Source of the DNA: Actinomadura sp. J1-007
Lineage (GTDB): Bacteria; Actinomycetota; Actinomycetes; Streptosporangiales; Streptosporangiaceae
Length of the DNA: 64,000 nucleotides
Assembly (NCBI RefSeq): GCF_009793335.1
Contig: NZ_WING01000002.1
Location: 1,178,001-1,242,000, forward strand
Direction of reading: 5' to 3'
A program made the translations under genes and the position numbers. The notes under the pieces are model-generated. The model was not told the origin of the DNA, did not search any database, and saw only the letters and a list, made by a program, of their open reading frames with translations. Shown here piece after piece: positions 8,942-18,126 of the stretch; the stretch's first letter is position 1, and each line of letters starts with the position of its first letter.

Positions 8942-9079
8942 GGGGAGGCTCCAAGGGCGGACGGGCGGGCCGGTCGAGCGGGCCCCTTCCCGCCATGATG
9001 GCAAGATCGCCGGCGCTTGAGAACCCCGCGGTGCGACAGATGCGCCGTGATGTCTCGCGGCCGTGCCCCGGCGGGCCGC

Positions 9080-9109
9080 TTGGCCGGGCCCCCGCCGAAC
9101 CGGTACCCT
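9080..9109 (+). promoter_or_regulatory. trp promoter candidate, apparently leaderless
   Basis: TTGGCC (9080-9085), an 18-bp spacer, then TACCCT (9104-9109). Transcription would begin about 7 nt later, at the ATG of the leader peptide (9116). No purine-rich ribosome site precedes that ATG, which fits a leaderless transcript. Confidence 0.5.
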
Positions 9110-9115
9110 CCTCGC

Positions 9116-9157
9116 ATGCGAACCGGGACGACCCGCCAGTGGTGGTGGCGCCGCTGA
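9116..9157 (+). CDS. trpL: trp leader peptide (three consecutive Trp codons)
   Basis: A 13-residue open frame, MRTGTTRQWWWRR, followed by a stop, placed 107 nt before trpE. Three tandem TGG codons just ahead of a hairpin are the signature of a ribosome-mediated attenuation leader. When charged tRNA-Trp is scarce the ribosome stalls on these codons and changes RNA folding. Found by direct reading; it is too short for normal gene finders. Confidence 0.85.
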   Translation: MRTGTTRQWWWRR

Positions 9158-9216
9158 GGCGGCGCCGGTTCGTGCACGTTCGACATCAGGCGACCGCCCT
9201 CTCCCGGCGGTCGCCT
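9147..9216 (+). promoter_or_regulatory. trp attenuator: alternative hairpins and terminator
   Basis: Hairpin 1:2 has GGCGCCGC (9147-9154), loop TGAG, and GCGGCGCC (9159-9166), a perfect 8-bp stem that covers the end of the Trp codons and the leader stop. The terminator stem has arms 9188-9198 and 9206-9216, 11 bp, perfect, with a 7-nt loop, followed by CGTCGTCC. Partial complementarity of the second and third arms could form an antiterminator. Confidence 0.8.
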
Positions 9217-9263
9217 CGTCGTCCCCGTCCGGTGAGAGGGCCCTACCACGAGGGGCCACCGCG

Positions 9264-10853
9264 GTGGACACCGTCTCACAGCAGCCGCTGACCAGCGAGT
9301 TCGTCACGGCCGGGGGCGTACGGGTGACCCGTACCGCAACCCCGGTCGATCCGGAGCGCAAGTCCGACGTGCTCAACGCCCTCGTCGCCGCCGTGGGGGA
9401 GCGGCGCGGCGGCGTGCTGAGCTCCGGGATGGAGTATCCCGGCCGCTACAGCCGCTGGCACATGGCCTACATCGACCCCTGCCTGGAGATCGTCGCGCGC
9501 GGCCGGACGGTCGCGGCCCGGGCCCTGAACGGGCGCGGGCGGGTGCTGCTGCCCGCGGTCGCGCCCGTGCTGCGCGCCGTCGGCGAGGTCCGCGCCGACG
9601 GGCCCGGCCTCATCGAGGTGCACGTCCCGGCGACGGACGCGTTCTTCCCCGAGGAGGAGCGCAGCCGCCAGCCGACCGTCTTCACCGCGCTGCGCGCCGT
9701 CATCGACCTGTTCCGCTGCGACGACCCGCACCTCGGGCTGTACGGGGCGTTCGGCTACGACCTGTCGCTCCAGTTCGAGCCGCTGCGCACGCGGCTGGAG
9801 CGGCCCGCCGACCAGCGCGACCTCGTCCTGCACCTCGCCGACGAGATGACCATCGTCGACCGCAAGCGCGAGACCTCGCACCGGATGGCCTACGACTTCG
9901 AGGTGGGCGGCGCGAGCACCGCCGGGCTGCCGCGCGCGACCGAGCCGACGCCCGTCCCGGTCGCCGCCGAGGTACCGCCGCAGCCCGTCCCCGGGGTGTA
10001 CGCGCGGATGGTGCGCGACGCCAAGCACAAGTTCGTGCGCGGCGACCTGTTCGAGGTCACGCCGGGGCACGCCATGTACGGCCGCTGCGACTCGCCCGCC
10101 GCGTTCTTCGAGCGGCTCCGCGAGACCAACCCCGCGCCGTACGAGTTCCTGTTCAACCTCGGCGAGGGCGAGTACCTGGTCGGCGCGTCGCCGGAGATGT
10201 TCGTCCGGGTGAACGGCGACCGGGTCGAGACGTGCCCGATCGCGGGGACGATCCGGCGCGGCGGCGACGCGCTGGAGGACGCCGAGCAGATCCGCGCGAT
10301 CCTGTCGTCCGCCAAGGACGAGTCGGAGCTGACGATGTGCACCGACGTCGACCGCAACGACAAGTCGCGAGTGTGCGTGCCGGGCAGCGTGAAGGTGCTC
10401 GGCCGGCGGCAGATCGAGATGTACTCCCGGCTGATCCACACCGTCGACCACATCGAGGGGCGGCTGCGGCCCGGCTTCGACGCGCTCGACGCGTTCCTCA
10501 CCCACATGTGGGCGGTCACCGTGACCGGCGCGCCGAAGACGTGGGCGATGCAGTTCATCGAGGACCACGAGGACTCGCCGCGCCGCTGGTACGGGGGTGC
10601 GGTCGGCCGCGTCGGGTTCGACGGCTCGATGAACACCGGCCTCACGCTCCGCACCGCGCAGATCCGCGACGGCATCGCGACCGTCCGCGCCGGGGCGACG
10701 CTGCTGTACGACTCCGACCCCGACGAGGAGGAGCGCGAGACGCACCTGAAGGCGTCCGCGCTGCTCGGCGCGCTCGCCGACTCCCAGGCCGCCGTGTCCG
10801 GCGCCCCGGCCGAGGCGCCGGAGGACGAGCCGGAGCGGGCCGGGAGGGGATGA
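9264..10853 (+). CDS. trpE: Anthranilate synthase component I
   Basis: A 529-residue chorismate-using subunit; with TrpG it makes anthranilate, the first step of tryptophan synthesis. Seen: EYPGRYSRW, the chorismate-binding fold with PYEFLFNLGEGEYLVGASPEMFVRV, CPIAGTIRRGGDALED, ELTMCTDVDRNDKSRVC, and SGAPK-like TVTGAPKTWAMQFIEDHE. The sequence style (GGVRVTRTATP, SSGMEYPGRYSRW) is that of the TrpE half of fused TrpEG enzymes known from rhizobia rather than common free-standing TrpE. The start is GTG at 9264 with GAGGGG 8 nt upstream. The stop overlaps trpG in an ATGA. It is controlled by the upstream attenuator. Confidence 0.93.
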   Translation: MDTVSQQPLTSEFVTAGGVRVTRTATPVDPERKSDVLNALVAAVGERRGGVLSSGMEYPGRYSRWHMAYIDPCLEIVARGRTVAARALNGRGRVLLPAVAPVLRAVGEVRADGPGLIEVHVPATDAFFPEEERSRQPTVFTALRAVIDLFRCDDPHLGLYGAFGYDLSLQFEPLRTRLERPADQRDLVLHLADEMTIVDRKRETSHRMAYDFEVGGASTAGLPRATEPTPVPVAAEVPPQPVPGVYARMVRDAKHKFVRGDLFEVTPGHAMYGRCDSPAAFFERLRETNPAPYEFLFNLGEGEYLVGASPEMFVRVNGDRVETCPIAGTIRRGGDALEDAEQIRAILSSAKDESELTMCTDVDRNDKSRVCVPGSVKVLGRRQIEMYSRLIHTVDHIEGRLRPGFDALDAFLTHMWAVTVTGAPKTWAMQFIEDHEDSPRRWYGGAVGRVGFDGSMNTGLTLRTAQIRDGIATVRAGATLLYDSDPDEEERETHLKASALLGALADSQAAVSGAPAEAPEDEPERAGRG

Positions 10854-11427
10854 AGGTGCTGGTGGTCGACCACGAGGACTCGTTCGTCAACACCCTCGCC
10901 GACTACTTCCGGCAGCAGGGCGCCGACGTGGTCACGCTGCGGCACGGGTTCCCGGTCCGGATGCTGGACGAGCACGCCCCGGACCTGGTGGTGCTGTCGC
11001 CCGGTCCCGGCCGTCCCCAGGACTTCGCGACCGCGGGGCTCCTCGACGCGCTCGACGCGCGCGCGCTGCCCGTCTTCGGGGTCTGCCTCGGCCTCCAGGC
11101 GATGGTCGAGCACGCGGGCGGCGAGCTGTCGCTGCTGCCCGAGCCGTCCCACGGCAAGCCGGGACGGGTGCGGGTCACCGGCGGCGGGCTGTTCGAGGGG
11201 CTGCCCGGCGCGTTCACCGCCGCCCGCTACCACTCCCTGCACGCCACGCCCGAACGGGTGAAGGGCTACCAGGTCACGGCCGTGACCGGGACGTGGTGAT
11301 GGCCGTCGAGGACCCGGCGCGCCGCCGCTGGGCAGTCCAGTTCCACCCGGAGTCGATCCTCACCGCGGCCGGCCGGGCCGGGCACCGGATCGTCGCCAAC
11401 GTGCTGCGCCTGTCCCGCGCGGGCTGA
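10850..11427 (+). CDS. trpG: Anthranilate synthase component II (glutamine amidotransferase); frameshifted as assembled
   Basis: Class I amidotransferase supplying ammonia to TrpE. Seen: VLVVDHEDSFVNTLADYFRQ, SPGPGRPQDF, the nucleophile block VFGVCLGLQAMVEHAGG and, after a frame break, WAVQFHPESILT with the catalytic His and Glu. The frame is lost at the G3 run 11288-11290; one added G turns VTGTW-stop into VTGDVVMAVEDP and continues to the stop at 11427. The start overlaps the trpE stop (ATGA) with GGGAGGGG upstream. In related fused enzymes this boundary is a linker, so the pair looks like a split TrpEG. Confidence 0.9.
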
Positions 11428-11468
11428 GGCGGGTTCCGGGCGGAGGGCGGCCGCCGTTCCGCCCGGAA

Positions 11469-11491
11469 AACCTGACGTTCCCTGTCAGGTT
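11469..11491. promoter_or_regulatory. Palindromic operator upstream of SDR gene
   Basis: AACCTGAC and GTCAGGTT arms, 8 bp and perfect, flank GTTCCCT; the SDR start is 20 bp downstream. The same CTGAC/GTCAG arms occur in the promoter of the YafY-type regulator (13475-13492), which suggests that regulator binds both. Confidence 0.65.
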
Positions 11492-11510
11492 GAACGGCCA
11501 GCATGGGCCC

Positions 11511-12427
11511 ATGACTCGTGAACTGGAAGGAAAGGTGGCGATCGTCGCCGGCGGCACCCGCGGCGCGGGCCGCGGGACGGCCGTCGAGCTCGGCGCGATG
11601 GGCGCCACGGTGTACGTGACGGGCCGCACCACGCGCGCGGCCCGTTCGGAGATGGACCGCCCGGAGACCATCGAGGAGACCGCCGAACGCGTCACCGCCG
11701 CGGGAGGCGAGGGGGTCCCGGTCGAGGTCGACCACCTCGACCGGGACCGGGTGCGGGCGCTCGTCCGGCGCGTGGACGCCGAGCGCGGGCGCCTCGACGT
11801 GCTCGTGAACGACATCTGGGGCGGCGACCACCTCACCGAGTTCGGCACCCGGCTGTGGGACCTCGACCTCGACAGGGGCTGCGGGTCCTGCGCCTCGCGA
11901 TCGACACCCACATCATCACCAGCCACTGCGCGCTGCCGCTGCTCAACCGGACGCCCGGCGGGCTCGTCGTCGAGATGACCGACGGCACCGCCGAGTACAA
12001 CGCCCGGTACCGCAAGGAGGCCAACCTCTTCTACGACCTCGCCAAGGTCGCGGTGATCCGGCTCGCCACCGCGCAGGCGGCCGAGATCGCCGAGCACGGC
12101 GGCACGGCCGTCGCGCTCACGCCCGGCTGGCTGCGCTCGGAGGCGATGCTGGAGCACTTCGGCGTCACCGAGGAGAACTGGACGGACGGCGCCGCCAAGG
12201 ACCCGCACTTCGCGATCTCCGAGTCGCCCGCGTACGTCGGCCGCGCGGTCGCGGCGCTCGCCGCCGACCCGGACCGGGCCCGCTGGAACGGCGCGTCCCT
12301 GTCCAGCGGCGGCCTCGCCCAGGTGTACGGCTTCACCGACGCGGACGGCAGCCGCCCCGACGCGTGGCGCTACATCACCGAGGTCGAGGACGCCGGCAAG
12401 CCCGCCGACGTCACCGGCTACCGCTGA
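11511..12427 (+). CDS. SDR family oxidoreductase; frameshifted as assembled
   Basis: Short-chain dehydrogenase/reductase of about 305 residues. Seen: the Rossmann glycine motif VAGGTRGAGRG, DVLVND(I)WGG in place of NNAG, and a YxxxK-type FYDLAK preceded by EMTDGTAEYNARYRKE. The frame breaks at the G4 run 11875-11878; one added G joins LDLDRG to LRVLRLAIDTHIITSHCALP. The C-terminal part (AEIAEHGGTAVALTPGWLRSEAMLEHFGVTEENW) is typical of SDRs encoded beside YafY regulators. The start is ATG at 11511. The substrate is unknown. Confidence 0.85.
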
Positions 12428-12470
12428 CGCGCGTTCCGCGCCGTTCGCTGCGCGGGCTCGGCCCCGGCGG

Positions 12471-13465
12471 TCAGGTGTAGAGGGCGGCGGTGCGGGCGGC
12501 GCTGTCGGCCATCCGGGCGCGCAGCTCCGGCGGGGCGAGGACCTCCACCTCCGGGCCGAGCCGCAGCAGCTCGTGCATCGCCACCTCCGGGACTCGACGG
12601 GCAGCGTGGTGGCCACCCACCCGTCCGCGTCGGGCTCCCCGGCGGCCTCCGCCGCCCGTTCCGCCGCGTACGGCTCGACGGTGTGGCGGAGGCGGCGCAT
12701 CCCGGCCGGGCTCAGCCGCACGCTGACCTCGTCCCGGAGCATCGAGCGCAGGAACGCGTCGGCCTGCGACCGCCAGTAGCCGGGCAGGTCGAACGACTCG
12801 TCCCGCTCGAACCGCTCGCCCGTGGCCCGCACCGCCGCCACCCGGTCCGCGCGGTACGTGCGGGCGCCGTCGCCGACGCCGCGCGGACCGCCGGGGGAGG
12901 CGACGCGGGCGACGAGGTACCAGGTGCCGTTCTTGAGGACGAGCGCGTACGGGTGGACGGTCCGTTCGACCTCGGGGCCGCGGTTCCTGCGGTAGCGCAG
13001 CTCGACGACCTCGTCCTCCCAGACCGCGCGGGCGAGGTCGCGCAGGAGCGGCGGCGGCGCGGCGTCCCCGAACCAGCCGGGCGCGTCGAGATGGAACCGC
13101 TGGCCCGTGCGCGCGGGCGCGTCCCGCAGCGACGTCGGCAGCGCGGCCAGCACCTTCAGCTCGGCCGCGGCGACCGCGTCGGCCAGGCCCATGTCGCCCG
13201 CCGGACCCGGCAGCCCGGACAGGAACAGCGCCTCCGCCTCCTCTCGGCTGAGCCCGGTGAGCCGCGTCCGGTAGCCGCCGACGAGCCGGTACCCGCCGTG
13301 CCGCCCCTGGTCGGCGTACACCGGCACGCCCGCCGCCGACAGCGCCTCCACGTCGCGGTAGACCGTCCGCTCCGAGACCTCCAGCTCGCGGGCCAGCTCG
13401 GCGGCCGTCATCGCCTCCCGCGACTGGAGCAGAAGGACCAGGGAGATGAGCCGGGACGCGCGCAT
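12471..13465 (-). CDS. YafY/WYL-type transcriptional regulator; frameshifted as assembled
   Basis: A HTH_11 N-terminus (LISLVLLLQSREAMTAAELARELEVSERTVYRDVEAL) and a WYL domain (VHPYALVLKNGTWYLVARV) characterise this ligand-sensing regulator family. The C-terminus ELLRLGPEVEVLAPPELRARM is in another frame; one extra base at 12589-12591 joins ...LPVES to PEVAMHELL. It is convergent with the SDR gene. A CTGACA-N6-TGTCAG palindrome lies just upstream of its start and a similar one precedes the SDR gene, so autoregulation and SDR control are likely. Confidence 0.88.
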
Positions 13466-13474
13466 CCCCCCATT

Positions 13475-13492
13475 CTGACATTGTTGTGTCAG
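13475..13492. promoter_or_regulatory. Autoregulatory operator candidate of the YafY regulator
   Basis: CTGACA and TGTCAG, perfect arms around TTGTTG, 10 bp upstream of the regulator start. It matches the arms of the site before the SDR gene (11469-11491), with one base more between the CTGAC and GTCAG cores. Confidence 0.6.
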
Positions 13493-13544
13493 CTTCGCGG
13501 CGTTCGGGTGTCGTGCGCGCCGGAACGGCTGTTAGCTTCGCGGC

Positions 13545-14594
13545 GTGACGACAGAGACCACGCCCGCCTCCGCCCCGCGGGACACCGCCCTGACCACGTT
13601 CATCGACGCGCTGCCGAAGGTCGAGCTGCACGTCCACCTCGTCGGCTCGGCGTCCGTGCCGACCGTGCTGGAGCTCGCCCGCCGCCACCCGGACGGCGGC
13701 GTACCGACCGACGAGGCGCGGCTGCGCGACTTCTACCGGTTCCGCGACTTCCCGCACTTCGCCCGCGTCTACGACGCGGTGAACCTCCTGGTGCGCACGC
13801 CCGAGGACGTCGCGACGCTCGTCCTCGGCACGGCCCGCGACCTCGCCGCGCAGAACGTCCGCTACTTCGAGCTGACCGTCAGCCCCTACGCGCACGTCCG
13901 CGCCGGCATGTCGTACCCGGCGGTCACCGAGGCCCTCGACCTCGCCGTGCGCCGGGCCCGCGAGCGCCACGGCATCGAGATCGCCTACATCTTCGACATC
14001 CCCGCCGACTTCGGCGCCGAGGCCGTGACCGGGACCCTCACCGCCGCGCTGGACCACCCGGCGGAGGCGCTCGTCGGGTTCGGCATCGGCGGGGTCGAGC
14101 AGATGCGCGCGCCGATCCGGGACGAGATCCGCGACGCGTTCCGCGCCGCCCGCGCCGCCGGGCTCCGCAGCCTCCCGCACGCGGGCGAGATGACCGGCCC
14201 CGAGACCATGTGGGAGGCCGTCGACCAGCTCGGCGCCGAACGCATCGGCCACGGCATCGCCTGCGTCCGCGACGAGCGCCTCATGGCCCACCTGCGCGAC
14301 ACCGCGACGCCGCTGGAGGTGTGCCCCACGTCCAACGTGTGCACCGGCCAGGTCGCCGGCCTCGCCGACCACCCGCTGCCGCGGATGCTGGACGCGGGCC
14401 TGTTCGTCACCCTCAACAGCGACGACCCGCCCATGTTCGACACCACGCTGACCGGCGAGTACCGCGTCGCCGCCGACGTCTTCGGCCTCGGCCGCGCCGA
14501 CCTCGCCGCCCTGGCCCGCAACGCCGTCACCGCCTCCTCGATGGCGGAGCCGGCCAAGCGGACCCTCATCGAGGAGATCGACGCCCTCGCGTGA
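13545..14594 (+). CDS. Adenosine deaminase family protein
   Basis: A 349-residue zinc aminohydrolase. Seen: metal ligands in KVELHVHLVGSAS, the catalytic block LPHAGEMTGPETMWEAVDQLGAERIGHG, and NSDDPPMF near the end. Family members deaminate adenosine, adenine or aminodeoxyfutalosine (menaquinone pathway); the sequence alone does not decide. The GTG start at 13545 lies about 7 nt past a TAGCTT -10-like box (13533-13538), so the mRNA may be leaderless; no ribosome site is seen. Confidence 0.88.
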   Translation: MTTETTPASAPRDTALTTFIDALPKVELHVHLVGSASVPTVLELARRHPDGGVPTDEARLRDFYRFRDFPHFARVYDAVNLLVRTPEDVATLVLGTARDLAAQNVRYFELTVSPYAHVRAGMSYPAVTEALDLAVRRARERHGIEIAYIFDIPADFGAEAVTGTLTAALDHPAEALVGFGIGGVEQMRAPIRDEIRDAFRAARAAGLRSLPHAGEMTGPETMWEAVDQLGAERIGHGIACVRDERLMAHLRDTATPLEVCPTSNVCTGQVAGLADHPLPRMLDAGLFVTLNSDDPPMFDTTLTGEYRVAADVFGLGRADLAALARNAVTASSMAEPAKRTLIEEIDALA

Positions 14595-14604
14595 GAACGG
14601 CCGT

Positions 14605-15870
14605 TCAGCCCCACGCCAGGCGGCGCCAGGGGCTGGCGGGGTCCTGGGTGAGGATGCGGTGGGCGGTGAGGGAGCGGTCGTACCACTCGCCGAACTCGCC
14701 GCCGTCGAACCGGAGCATCCGGCCGAGCGTGTAGCCCGCCGAGAACTCCCGCCACGAGCCGTACACCCGGTTGGCGAAGAGGCCGGCCTTCAGCACGCAG
14801 GTCTCGGCGTCCTCGGCCGAGCAGTACCCGGCGTTCAGGCCCCACCGGGCCATGTTGACGGCGCGGCCGAAGTCGTAGCCGAAGACGCTGTCGACGCGGC
14901 CGTCCGGGGCGAGCAGCCCGTCGGCGCGGAACCGCGCCTCGTAGCGCAGGATCTCCGCCGACAGGTCGAGTAGCGCGCGGGTCGTCCCGTCGGAGGCGTC
15001 GCGCTCGCGGCACCACGCGGCGATGCCGTCCCGCCAGGCGTCCGGGCCGGTGCCGCGGCCCCGCCGGTCCAGGACGACCTGGATCGCGGGGTCGCAGTTC
15101 TCGGCGGCGAGCAGCGTGTCGGTCGCCGAGCGCCAGCTCCCCGGGTCGGTGACGCCCCAGTCGCGTTCGAGGAGCTCGCGGTCGCGCTCCGGGCGCTCGT
15201 CGGCGGCGCCGGGATGGTTCCAGGCGACGCCGTTGCCGACGGCGAGGTGCGCGCCGACCGCGAGCGCCGCCGCGAGCCGTCCCCACACCGGGCGGTCGGG
15301 GTCGGTCACGATGACGTCGTGGTCGCGGTCGGGACGGCGTTCGGCCTCGTCCAGCAGCGCGGCGACCTGCCGGTGCCCGTCGCCTCCCGGCGGGATCCGG
15401 GCCAGCAGATCGCGCAGCGGCGCCACCGCGCCGCGCCCGCCCGCGTCCCGCACGATGAGCTTGGCCGCGTGCACCGCCGCGACGTCCGCGCGCTTGTGGT
15501 CGCCGGCCGCCCGGAACCCCGCCATCGACGCCCACGCCCGGCGCGCCGCGTCGCCGGTGCGACCCGCGGCGGCGAGCACGTGCGCGGCCTGCCCGTCGAG
15601 GACGGCGCGCGGCCCCGCCGACGGCTCCGGCAGCCCGGACGCGGCGCGCTCGGCGGCGTCCAGGGCCCGCAGCGCCTCGTCCGCGCGGCCCGCCGACGCG
15701 AGCGCGCGGGCGTGCCTGGCGCGGGCGGCGACCGCCGACGGCCAGTCGGCCCGCGCCTCCAGCGCGCCCGCCGCCTCCGCGAACGCGGCGGCGGCCTCCT
15801 CGGCCCGGCCCTGCCGCTCGTACTTGCGGGCCCGGTCGAGCAGGGCCCCGGTATCGACCTGGAACGTCAT
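14605..15870 (-). CDS. TPR-like plus DUF1266 domain protein
   Basis: A 421-residue soluble protein. The N-terminal half is helical and alanine-rich with TPR-like pairs (LLDRARKYERQGRAEEAAAAFAEAA). The C-terminal half has the DUF1266 features DWGVTDPGSW, VFGYDFGRAVNMARWGLNAGYCS, FSAGYTLGRMLRFDGG and a final DPASPWRRLAWG. Function unknown; DUF1266 proteins occur singly and in polymorphic-toxin contexts, but no partner is evident. ATG at 15870 is preferred over the GTG four codons upstream. It ends 10 bp from the convergent deaminase gene. Confidence 0.8.
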   Translation of the reverse strand: MTFQVDTGALLDRARKYERQGRAEEAAAAFAEAAGALEARADWPSAVAARARHARALASAGRADEALRALDAAERAASGLPEPSAGPRAVLDGQAAHVLAAAGRTGDAARRAWASMAGFRAAGDHKRADVAAVHAAKLIVRDAGGRGAVAPLRDLLARIPPGGDGHRQVAALLDEAERRPDRDHDVIVTDPDRPVWGRLAAALAVGAHLAVGNGVAWNHPGAADERPERDRELLERDWGVTDPGSWRSATDTLLAAENCDPAIQVVLDRRGRGTGPDAWRDGIAAWCRERDASDGTTRALLDLSAEILRYEARFRADGLLAPDGRVDSVFGYDFGRAVNMARWGLNAGYCSAEDAETCVLKAGLFANRVYGSWREFSAGYTLGRMLRFDGGEFGEWYDRSLTAHRILTQDPASPWRRLAWG

Positions 15871-15907
15871 GACGCCGACCACCGTACCGGCAGCCGATCA
15901 TCCGCGC

Positions 15908-17965
15908 TCACGGCTCCGGCAGCGCCTCCACCTCCACGCGGGTGTCGTGGAAGACCGGCCCGCCGCCCATGTCGGTCGCGCGCTCGTCCACCACCGCGTT
16001 CGCGTTCGCACCGCCCGCGAACTTCGGCCAGTTCCCCTTCGTCGTGGCCGCCACCCCGGTCCGGACGCCGTCGGTCACCTCCACTGCGGCGTCGAACGAG
16101 CCCCGGTCGTTGAAGACCCGGACCCTTCGCCCCGCCTCAAGCCCCCGCGCCGCCGCGTCGTCCGGGTGCAGCCGGACGACCGGCCCGCCGGCCCGGCGCC
16201 GCAGCTCCGGGTTGTTGCCGAACACGGTGTTGAGGAAATGGTGCGACGCCGCCGAGATCAGCACGAGCGGGAACCGCTCCGCCCGCGCGCCGTCCGACAC
16301 CTCCGCCGCCGGCGTGTACCCGGCGACCGGATCCAGCCCGAGCGCCGCCGCCCGCTCCGAACGGAACTCCAGCCGCCCCGACGGCGTCGGGAACCCGTCC
16401 GCGAACGGCAGGAACGGATCGGGCACGTTCATCCGGACGAACCCCTCCTTGCGGAGCCGTTCCAGCGTGATCCCCGCCATCCACGGGTGCCCCGACGCGA
16501 GGGCCCGCTCAGCCATCCGCTCGTCCGACTCGTACAGGGCGGGCTCGGTCAGCCCCATCCGCCGCGCGAGCCGCCGGAACGTCTCGGTCGCCGGAAGGCA
16601 CTCGCCTGGAGGCTCCACGGCCGGCTCGTTCCACGTCAGGTACAGGTGCCCGTAGCCCTCGTGCAGGTCGGCGTGCTCGTGCTGCATCGTCGCCGGGAGA
16701 ACGATGTCGGCGTAGTCGGTCGTATCGGTCGGGAAGTGCTCCATCACCACCGTGAACAGGTCGTCCCGCGCGAGCCCGCGACGCACCCGGCCCTGCGCCG
16801 GCGTGCTGGCCACGGGGTTCGCCGCCATCACGAACAGCGCCTTCACCGGCGGATCTCCGAGATCCAGCAGCCCTTCGCCCAGCCGGCTCATCGACAGCGT
16901 CCGCCCCGGCCCCGGCCGCAGGTCGTCCCGGCGGAGCGCGGCCTTGTCCAGCATCACGTGCCCCGACGTCGAGAACGCCAGCCCTCCGCCGCGCCGCGCC
17001 CAGTCGCCCGTCACGCCCGGAACGCAGGCCAGCGCCCGCAGCGCCGCGCCCCCGCCCGCGTGCCGCTGCATACCCTGCGTCGCGCGGATCGCGGTCGGAC
17101 GCGTCCGCGCGATCCGCTCCCCGAGCGCGACGATCGCGTCCTCGGGAATCCCCGTGATCTCCGCGACGCGTTCCGGCGGGAACTCCGCGATCCGCTCCCG
17201 CAGGTCGTCCCACCCCAGCGTGTGCCGTTCCAGGAACGCGTCGTCCTGCGCGCCGAGCCCGACCACCACGTTCATCAGCCCGAACGCCAGCGCCGCGTCC
17301 GTCCCGGGCAGCGGCGCCAGATGCTCGTCGGCCAGCTTCGCCGTACGGGTCCGCACCGGGTCGATCGCGACGAGACGCGCGCCCGCCTTCCGCGCGTCCT
17401 GCACGAACTTCCACACGTGGTGCCCGGACGTCAGCGGATTCGTCCCCCACAACAGGATCAGCCGCGCGTGCGCGAGATCCTCCGGGTCCATGCCGCCGGG
17501 CGTGCCCAGAATGGACGTCAGCCCCGCGTTCCCCGCCGCCGAGCAGATGTCGGCGCGATGCCGCGACGCGCCGAGCACGTTGAACAGCCGCCCCCCGACA
17601 TGCCCTTCCAGCCCCTGCAAGTACCCGAGCGACCCCGTGCCCCAGTACGGCCAGATCGCCTCCCCGCCGAACCGTTCCGCGACGTCCCGCAGCCGCTCCG
17701 CGATCTCGCCGAGCGCCTCGTCCCAGGAGATCCGCTCGAACCGGCCCTCGCCCTTCGCGCCCACGCGCCGCAGCGGGTACAGGATCCGGTCGTCCTGCCC
17801 GGCCCGTTCCAGCCACCGGTTGACCTTCGTGCACAGCGCGCCCCGCGTGTACGGATGGTCGGCGTTCCCCCGCATCCCGACGGCCCTGCCGTCCTCGACC
17901 CCCACCACCCACGAGCACCCGTCCGGACAGTCCAGCGGACAGGCCCCGAGAACCTTCAGCTCCAT
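15908..17965 (-). CDS. Molybdopterin-dependent oxidoreductase (DMSO reductase family)
   Basis: A 685-residue molybdo-bis(PGD) enzyme. Seen: N-terminal 4Fe-4S cysteines CPLDCPDGC with a distal CTK, then ILYPLRRVGAKGEGRFERISWDEAL, WPYWGTGSLGYLQG, ILLWGTNPLTSGHHVWKFVQDARKAGARLVAIDPVRT, and a C-terminal molydopterin-binding domain (VVRLHPDDAAARGLEAG, FNDRGSFDAAVEV). No Tat signal, so it is cytoplasmic. The start is ATG at 17965 with GGCGGAGGTGGGG upstream. No partner subunit adjoins it. Substrate unknown; formate-dehydrogenase-like or assimilatory roles are possible. Confidence 0.88.
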   Translation of the reverse strand: MELKVLGACPLDCPDGCSWVVGVEDGRAVGMRGNADHPYTRGALCTKVNRWLERAGQDDRILYPLRRVGAKGEGRFERISWDEALGEIAERLRDVAERFGGEAIWPYWGTGSLGYLQGLEGHVGGRLFNVLGASRHRADICSAAGNAGLTSILGTPGGMDPEDLAHARLILLWGTNPLTSGHHVWKFVQDARKAGARLVAIDPVRTRTAKLADEHLAPLPGTDAALAFGLMNVVVGLGAQDDAFLERHTLGWDDLRERIAEFPPERVAEITGIPEDAIVALGERIARTRPTAIRATQGMQRHAGGGAALRALACVPGVTGDWARRGGGLAFSTSGHVMLDKAALRRDDLRPGPGRTLSMSRLGEGLLDLGDPPVKALFVMAANPVASTPAQGRVRRGLARDDLFTVVMEHFPTDTTDYADIVLPATMQHEHADLHEGYGHLYLTWNEPAVEPPGECLPATETFRRLARRMGLTEPALYESDERMAERALASGHPWMAGITLERLRKEGFVRMNVPDPFLPFADGFPTPSGRLEFRSERAAALGLDPVAGYTPAAEVSDGARAERFPLVLISAASHHFLNTVFGNNPELRRRAGGPVVRLHPDDAAARGLEAGRRVRVFNDRGSFDAAVEVTDGVRTGVAATTKGNWPKFAGGANANAVVDERATDMGGGPVFHDTRVEVEALPEP

Positions 17966-18126
17966 CAGAACCCCACCTCCGCCAAACCGCCCGACACCCC
18001 TCAGTCTCAGCCAGAACGCCACGAGTGTCACCCTGAGACACACATTACGGTTCGGTGGGCGGTGCCCTGTCGGTGGCCGCCGTTAGAGTTGCGAGGCGGC
18101 AGAGGCACCGAGGTGGGGGAGTCCCG

